A DNA stretch of 52,965 bases, taken from contig PBLL01000041.1 of assembly GCA_002721755.1 (NCBI GenBank), positions 1 through 52,965 of the forward strand, read 5' to 3'. Made by a program: the position numbers and the translations under genes. The notes under the pieces were generated by a model, which was given only the letters and a program-made list of their open reading frames with translations, was not told where the DNA came from and made no database searches. Source of the stretch: Actinomycetota bacterium (GTDB lineage Bacteria; Actinomycetota; Acidimicrobiia; Acidimicrobiales; MedAcidi-G1). Shown here piece after piece: positions 48,816 to 52,965 of this stretch (its first letter is position 1; each line of letters begins with the position of its first letter).

Positions 48816-49974
48816 AGAGACCTGATCGACCAAGCCTATCCATACAAATTTCAGCACTCCAAGGAAGCATTGTTGCCCCACACCGAGCATCTCGATACAG
48901 ACGCTCTAAAACCAATGGACGTAACAAAGAACGCCCACCACACACTCTTATTGCCATGGATGCTATTTCAGGTGCAGTTTCCATTGCAACAAGTGTTGCT
49001 GCCCACGCTCTAGCCAACTGATCCTGTGATGGATTTGGACCAACTTCCGACAAAACACGATATGTAAGAGATTGAGATTTTTCATATGCCAGTTTCATTT
49101 CGGCCCATCCGTGTTGTTTCTGAAAGCTATCTCTTCGTTCAGTTCCTCCGGATTCTCCTTTTAAATACTCAGCTGTAAAATCCATCACAGCACGTTGTAT
49201 ACCTAAATATGAAAAACTCAAAGTCATATAAAAGTAAGGCCAGCGAGATGCGACCTGATCAAAACAACCTGGTGGTAAATATTCATTTTCTGCAGGAACA
49301 AAAACATTCTCGAAAGTTAAAGTTTTAGAAATAGTCCCACGCATTCCCAGCGGGTCCCAATCTCCCTCTATTTTCAGTCCTTCACTACCTGCTGGAATGC
49401 CTAAGAACCTGATCTCATTCTCACCCTCAACGAGACAAGTAATGTTGTGCCGGTCTGCGGCTTCAGACAGAGATGCAAAAATCTTTTTCCCTGTGACACG
49501 AAAACCTCCTTCTACTGGGACAGCCAGACTGCTAATACCGGCACCTTCTCCGGCTTGGTGACCTTCGCTGAAAGGTTGTGCGTGTATATGTCCATCTTCT
49601 ACGACACCTTGCCACATCAAAGAACGTTTATTTTCATGATCTCTACGCTGTTGGGAAGACATTTCCAGATCATCCGATATCTGTCCAGTGAGAAGCATGC
49701 TCGCAGTGTGCATGTTGAAAGTAAGTGCAGTTGAGCCACAGTGTCTTCCCAGCTCTTCTGAAACAAGTGCATAAGTAACAAAATCTGCTCCCATCCCTCC
49801 GTGCTTTTCAGGAATACATAAAGCCAAAAAGCCGGCTTCTCTCAAATCTGAAAAATTCTCGTATGGAAATGAGGCCTCCAAATCGTATCTGTCTGCCCTT
49901 TCGCCAAAAACAGAACCTAGTTCATTCATTGTTTCAACTAGTCTCATACGTTCAGGTGTCTGTAAATCATTCAT
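48808..49974 (-). CDS. Acyl-CoA dehydrogenase-like flavoprotein
   Basis: A 388-residue acyl-CoA-dehydrogenase-fold protein. N-terminal helices include LREAGFLALCIPEKHGGMGA, the middle beta domain has FRVTGKKIFASLSEAAD, and the C-terminal helix ends ERLYRDARCGATMLPWSAE. The usual catalytic Glu/EGT segment of true acyl-CoA dehydrogenases is not seen, so it may instead be a flavin-dependent monooxygenase of the DszC/HpaB-like branch. It is coupled to the aldehyde dehydrogenase gene (4-base overlap) and to the NicX-like gene. Confidence 0.82.
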   Translation of the reverse strand: MNDLQTPERMRLVETMNELGSVFGERADRYDLEASFPYENFSDLREAGFLALCIPEKHGGMGADFVTYALVSEELGRHCGSTALTFNMHTASMLLTGQISDDLEMSSQQRRDHENKRSLMWQGVVEDGHIHAQPFSEGHQAGEGAGISSLAVPVEGGFRVTGKKIFASLSEAADRHNITCLVEGENEIRFLGIPAGSEGLKIEGDWDPLGMRGTISKTLTFENVFVPAENEYLPPGCFDQVASRWPYFYMTLSFSYLGIQRAVMDFTAEYLKGESGGTERRDSFQKQHGWAEMKLAYEKSQSLTYRVLSEVGPNPSQDQLARAWAATLVAMETAPEIASMAIRVCGGRSLLRPLVLERLYRDARCGATMLPWSAEICMDRLGRSGLYD

Positions 49975-51419
49975 GATTCATCAGCTTTCTTTATTTGTAA
50001 GGTTTTTAAGTCTGAATGAAAATCTAATGCGTAGTCACCACCCTCACGACCCAGCCCACTGATGCCTAATCCGCCAAAAGGAGCAGTTAAATCACGAACT
50101 AAAAAACAATTAACCCATACAGTTCCAGCTCTTAGTGCTGAACCTATTATTTCTGCTTTTTCCTTTGATCCCGTGAAAAGTGTCGCTGAAAGTCCATATT
50201 CAGTACTATTTGCAAGTTTTACAGCCTCTTGTTCATCCTGAAATGTCTGAAAAGTGAGAACTGGACCAAAAACCTCTCTTTGCACAATCTCACTATTGTT
50301 TGAAGCGGGCTTTACGAGAGTGGGTTCATAGAAAAGTTGTTGGTCATTCAACCTCCTACCGCCTCTGATAATTTCGTCACCGTTTTCCAATGCCCTATCA
50401 ATAAAAGACTCAACTCTTTGAAGGTGGTCAGGATGTATAAGAGGCGTAATAGTGGTCTCGTCATCAAAACTGTCTCCAAGAATATGACCATCAACGTTTT
50501 GATGGAAGCACTCTAAAAAGTGTTCACTGATTTTGTCTGAAACTATAAGTCTCGTGGCCGCAAGACAAACTTGCCCCGAATCATCGTATTGACCAGCGGC
50601 AGTTGCAGCTGCTTGCTCTACATCTGCATCTTCAAGCACAACTAATGCTCCTTTACCGCCGAGCTCTGCTGTAAAAGGAACAACATTTTTCGCAGCTTCG
50701 ATTCCTATTTTTCTAGCTGTTTCGGTGGATCCCGTAAACGAGATCCTTCTAACTCTTGGATCTTTGGTTAAAAAAGATCCAACTTCTCCCCCAATCCCTT
50801 GAACTACATTAAAGACTCCGGGAGGAAACCCTGCTTCATCAACTAGATCAGCGAGAATGCTAGATGATAGTGGCGCCCACTCAGCTGGTTTAAGAATGAC
50901 GGTATTACCTGCCGCTAGTGCTGGAGCTATCTTCCACGTCGCAAGCATAAATGGTGCATTCCACGGGGTTATTACCACAGTGGGTCCCGCAGGAAGTCGC
51001 TGAATCAAATTCGTTGTGCCGTTGGACTCCCAAGTTCTTCCTTCATATGCACTAGCTAAATCCGCATAAGCCCGAAAATTTCTAGCACCGCGAGGTATGA
51101 CTCTATTAAAAAGGCTTTCATGTCGCATGGCCATGTCAGTACATTCAACTCTTGCAATATTTGAGACTTCTCTATCAATGAGATCTGCCAAACGATAAAG
51201 GAAAGAAGCACGTTCCTGTGGACCGAGGCTTGCCCAATCTTGAAATGCATCTGAAGCGGAAGCAACTGCTAGATCAGATATCTCATGATCTCCAGCTGAC
51301 ATCTCAGCCAAAACCTCTTCCCATTTGAGAGGAGAATGGACTTGAAATACTGATGGTGACGAAACCCTTTCGCCACCTATGTAGTGGTCAAGGGAAATTA
51401 CACTTCCGGCTATTTCCAT
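49971..51419 (-). CDS. Aldehyde dehydrogenase (muconic-semialdehyde/HpaE-like)
   Basis: A 482-residue NAD(P)-dependent aldehyde dehydrogenase. The NAD-binding FTGSTETARKIG, catalytic Glu in AELGGKGALVV (about residue 246), catalytic Cys in SGQVCLAATR (about 280) and EVFGPVLTFQTF are all intact. The C-terminus FGGLGISGLGREGG...DFHSDLK resembles 2-hydroxymuconate and 5-carboxymethyl-2-hydroxymuconate semialdehyde dehydrogenases. It oxidises a ring-cleavage semialdehyde. The start is annotated at the ATG 51419, but an ATT six codons upstream follows AAAGGAAG at good spacing and may be the real start. Confidence 0.9.
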   Translation of the reverse strand: MEIAGSVISLDHYIGGERVSSPSVFQVHSPLKWEEVLAEMSAGDHEISDLAVASASDAFQDWASLGPQERASFLYRLADLIDREVSNIARVECTDMAMRHESLFNRVIPRGARNFRAYADLASAYEGRTWESNGTTNLIQRLPAGPTVVITPWNAPFMLATWKIAPALAAGNTVILKPAEWAPLSSSILADLVDEAGFPPGVFNVVQGIGGEVGSFLTKDPRVRRISFTGSTETARKIGIEAAKNVVPFTAELGGKGALVVLEDADVEQAAATAAGQYDDSGQVCLAATRLIVSDKISEHFLECFHQNVDGHILGDSFDDETTITPLIHPDHLQRVESFIDRALENGDEIIRGGRRLNDQQLFYEPTLVKPASNNSEIVQREVFGPVLTFQTFQDEQEAVKLANSTEYGLSATLFTGSKEKAEIIGSALRAGTVWVNCFLVRDLTAPFGGLGISGLGREGGDYALDFHSDLKTLQIKKADES

Positions 51420-51486
51420 TCTTGGTCGTTCAGTAATTGGAATCTTCCTTTAATAATCAATAAAACAACTGTGCTATGAACCTATT

Positions 51487-52791
51487 TTAAGGCCTGTAAC
51501 CCTCTAAATATTCTTCTAATACATCATGAAATCGTTGTACACGAGATTCCTGCCCTGCCAGCCTGACTCCCCTGTATCCGCGAGACGATAATCCTAGTTG
51601 TTGTCCGGTGCTGATAGCTAGGTCCTGATCAGCTATCTGACGGTTCATAAGCTCCGTTCCATATTCAAAAAATCTTCTTTCTTCGGGTTTTGTCATACCT
51701 ATTCGTGCTGCTGCACCATGTGATAAATACATAAAGTTGTCGTAAGAATGCCTCTCAGGATCGCGACGGTGTGGCCTCATTCTCTGAAGTCCTATATATT
51801 CGGCTCCTGCAAAACTGATTGTTACATTCGGGAATATGTTGTAGTGATAGGCATCTGTTAATTGATCGTCAAAAAGGTCTTCAAACTGGTAGCCACGCGT
51901 AGCACCAAGTTTCCTCTTAACAGATTGAACTTCCTCTCGAGTTTCAAACTCCCTGCCTTTGAAATCGTCCGGATTTAAGTTCCAAGGCTCCAGCATTTCT
52001 GCTAGTTGTTCGTCCACTTCTAATTCTTCACCAGAAAGAGAATGGGAAGGGGTGACCATCGGTATTGCCATGCGGTTGTGGCCTTCTTTGCACCAATCAA
52101 AATGGCAAAATTTATAGCTATGTTCTATCCATTTCAACCCTTGAGGATGAACAGCAGGCAAGTGGTAGGACTCGCACGAATTGTCTTGAGGAACTTTCCA
52201 ATTGCACTTGACATCAACTGTGGAAGAAAGTCCACGTATCCAATCATGACTTTCATAAGCTTCAAATTCTTCCCAGACGGGACCCAGATAGTCTTTCAAG
52301 CTCATACATTCGGGATCCATGTTTATCCAAATGAAACCAGCAAAAACTTCGCAATTAACTTCCGCCAAGGTTAAATCGTCACATGGGTTACCTTCGCTAA
52401 AGTCCTCAGGGTCTTGGACATACTCCAGTGAACCGTCGCGAGCCCATTTCCAACCGTGATAAGGGCAAACTATTTGATTGGCTGAACCTTCATGGTTGAA
52501 AATCAGGCGTGAACCACGGTGCTGGCAAACATTATAAAAAGCTCTGATAGAACCATCATTTTGTTTGATCATGATGAACGATTCAGGTCCGATCTCCTCC
52601 ACCTGATAGGAACCCGCTTCATCTAATTCAGATGAACGACCCATAAGCAGCCAAACTTTTGTCCACATGTTCAACCACTCGCGTTCAAAAAATTCTCTCG
52701 AAGTGTACTGTTCTCCTAAAATGGGTACGTTTAGAAGTGGTGGACGGTCCCAGGGTCTGGCCAATGCCATGACTTTCTCGGAAGTGCTCAA
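51487..52791 (-). CDS. Rieske non-haem iron ring-hydroxylating oxygenase, alpha subunit
   Basis: A 434-residue oxygenase. The Rieske cluster is bound by CQHRGSRL and CPYHGWKW (CxH...CxxH, about residues 89-113), and the mononuclear iron site lies in DNSCESYHLPAVHP (about 208-221). It activates O2 to hydroxylate or demethylate an aromatic or quaternary-amine substrate. No beta subunit, ferredoxin or reductase is in the window. The TTG start at 52791 overlaps the upstream stop in TTGA; an internal ATG at 52770 is an alternative. Confidence 0.92.
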   Translation of the reverse strand: MSTSEKVMALARPWDRPPLLNVPILGEQYTSREFFEREWLNMWTKVWLLMGRSSELDEAGSYQVEEIGPESFIMIKQNDGSIRAFYNVCQHRGSRLIFNHEGSANQIVCPYHGWKWARDGSLEYVQDPEDFSEGNPCDDLTLAEVNCEVFAGFIWINMDPECMSLKDYLGPVWEEFEAYESHDWIRGLSSTVDVKCNWKVPQDNSCESYHLPAVHPQGLKWIEHSYKFCHFDWCKEGHNRMAIPMVTPSHSLSGEELEVDEQLAEMLEPWNLNPDDFKGREFETREEVQSVKRKLGATRGYQFEDLFDDQLTDAYHYNIFPNVTISFAGAEYIGLQRMRPHRRDPERHSYDNFMYLSHGAAARIGMTKPEERRFFEYGTELMNRQIADQDLAISTGQQLGLSSRGYRGVRLAGQESRVQRFHDVLEEYLEGYRP

Positions 52792-52965
52792 GGCAATTCC
52801 AAAATGGTTACTTCACCTGTAGTTCCGTCGATTTTCAAAGTTGTTCCATCAGCGATTAGTTTTGTAGCCTCATTGACCGAAACCACACAAGGTATGCCCA
52901 ACTCTCTGCTCACTATTACAGCATGACTTATTTGGGCACCCACATTTACAATTACAGCTTCTACA
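52788..52965 (-). CDS. PEP-utilising enzyme swivelling (phosphohistidine) domain, C-terminal fragment
   Basis: The frame is open from the window edge to a TGA at 52788-52790 and gives the last 58 residues of a longer protein. The segment VGAQISHAVIVSRELGIP carries the phosphorylatable His (ISHAVIV) of the mobile domain found in PEP synthase, pyruvate phosphate dikinase and rifampicin phosphotransferase. ADGTTLKIDGTTGEVTIL completes the domain. A swivelling domain at the very C-terminus is the layout of PEP-synthase-like and two-component phosphotransferase proteins. Coupled to the Rieske gene by TTGA. Confidence 0.85.
   Translation of the reverse strand, partial: VEAVIVNVGAQISHAVIVSRELGIPCVVSVNEATKLIADGTTLKIDGTTGEVTILELP

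Noticed and set aside
1-52965. tRNA, rRNA, CRISPR arrays, insertion sequences and prophage genes
   Set aside because: I looked at all intergenic gaps and found no cloverleaf, repeat array, transposase or integrase. Several gaps are under 10 bases.

Overview
The window (about 53 kb, AT-rich, densely packed) looks like a chromosome segment of a streamlined, probably marine or aquatic actinobacterium, most likely of the Acidimicrobiia type. The lineage is an inference. It rests on an InhA-type enoyl-ACP reductase, an F420-dependent NADP reductase homologue, the thrS-HIT gene pair, a LexA site of the Gram-positive/actinobacterial form TCGAAC-N4-GTTCGA, and many TAnnnT boxes exactly 6-7 bases before start codons, which is the signature of leaderless transcription. 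I see no insertion sequences, integrases, rRNA, tRNA or CRISPR.

Region by region. 1-5.9 kb: end of an MFS pump, a hexapeptide acyltransferase, zinc-ribbon proteins, a methyltransferase, a cold-shock protein, a 3-hydroxyacid dehydrogenase-like enzyme, a beta-lactamase-fold esterase and an MFS exporter. 5.9-8.0 kb: a split-looking thioredoxin-fold gene that reads as one selenoprotein (in-frame UGA plus a bacterial SECIS hairpin), then a DapB-like oxidoreductase. 8-17.6 kb: aminoglycoside-phosphotransferase-fold kinase, patatin, small membrane protein, HIT hydrolase, thrS, npdG, inhA, an M23 peptidase and a tandem pair of CNNM/CorC membrane proteins. 17.7-23.6 kb: a heterodimeric ABC exporter with one degenerate ATP site, TauE/SafE permease, ABC ATPase and thiamine pyrophosphokinase. 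23.7-27.9 kb: a tight four-gene operon (566-residue unknown, variant M19 dipeptidase homologue, 176-residue unknown, Ldh-family dehydrogenase). 28-30.3 kb: an orphan gene, a LexA-box-controlled small gene, a terminator, ygfZ, and a truncated leuB-like relic.

30.3-53 kb is a catabolic region. It holds three cytochromes P450, an FAD aromatic hydroxylase, a LigB-type extradiol dioxygenase, two fumarylacetoacetate-hydrolase-family enzymes, a cupin, a glutamine-synthetase-like ligase, an SDR, a branched-chain-amino-acid-type ABC importer (with a fused LivM-LivG), an acetoacetate-decarboxylase-family enzyme, a NicX-like ring-cleavage protein, an acyl-CoA-dehydrogenase-like flavoprotein, a semialdehyde dehydrogenase and a Rieske oxygenase. 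The window ends inside a PEP-utilising swivelling-domain gene translationally coupled to the Rieske gene. Together these suggest import, activation, ring hydroxylation, ring cleavage and hydrolysis of an aromatic or N-heteroaromatic compound; the substrate cannot be read from the sequence.

The strongest points for a second look are the selenoprotein at 5860-6918 with a perfect 7-bp SECIS stem and AGGU loop, the 28-bp perfect palindrome with a LexA box over the promoter of an unknown 102-residue gene, the uncharacterised four-gene operon with a metal-site-altered M19 protein, and the widespread leaderless promoters, one of which starts a 7-codon leader peptide.
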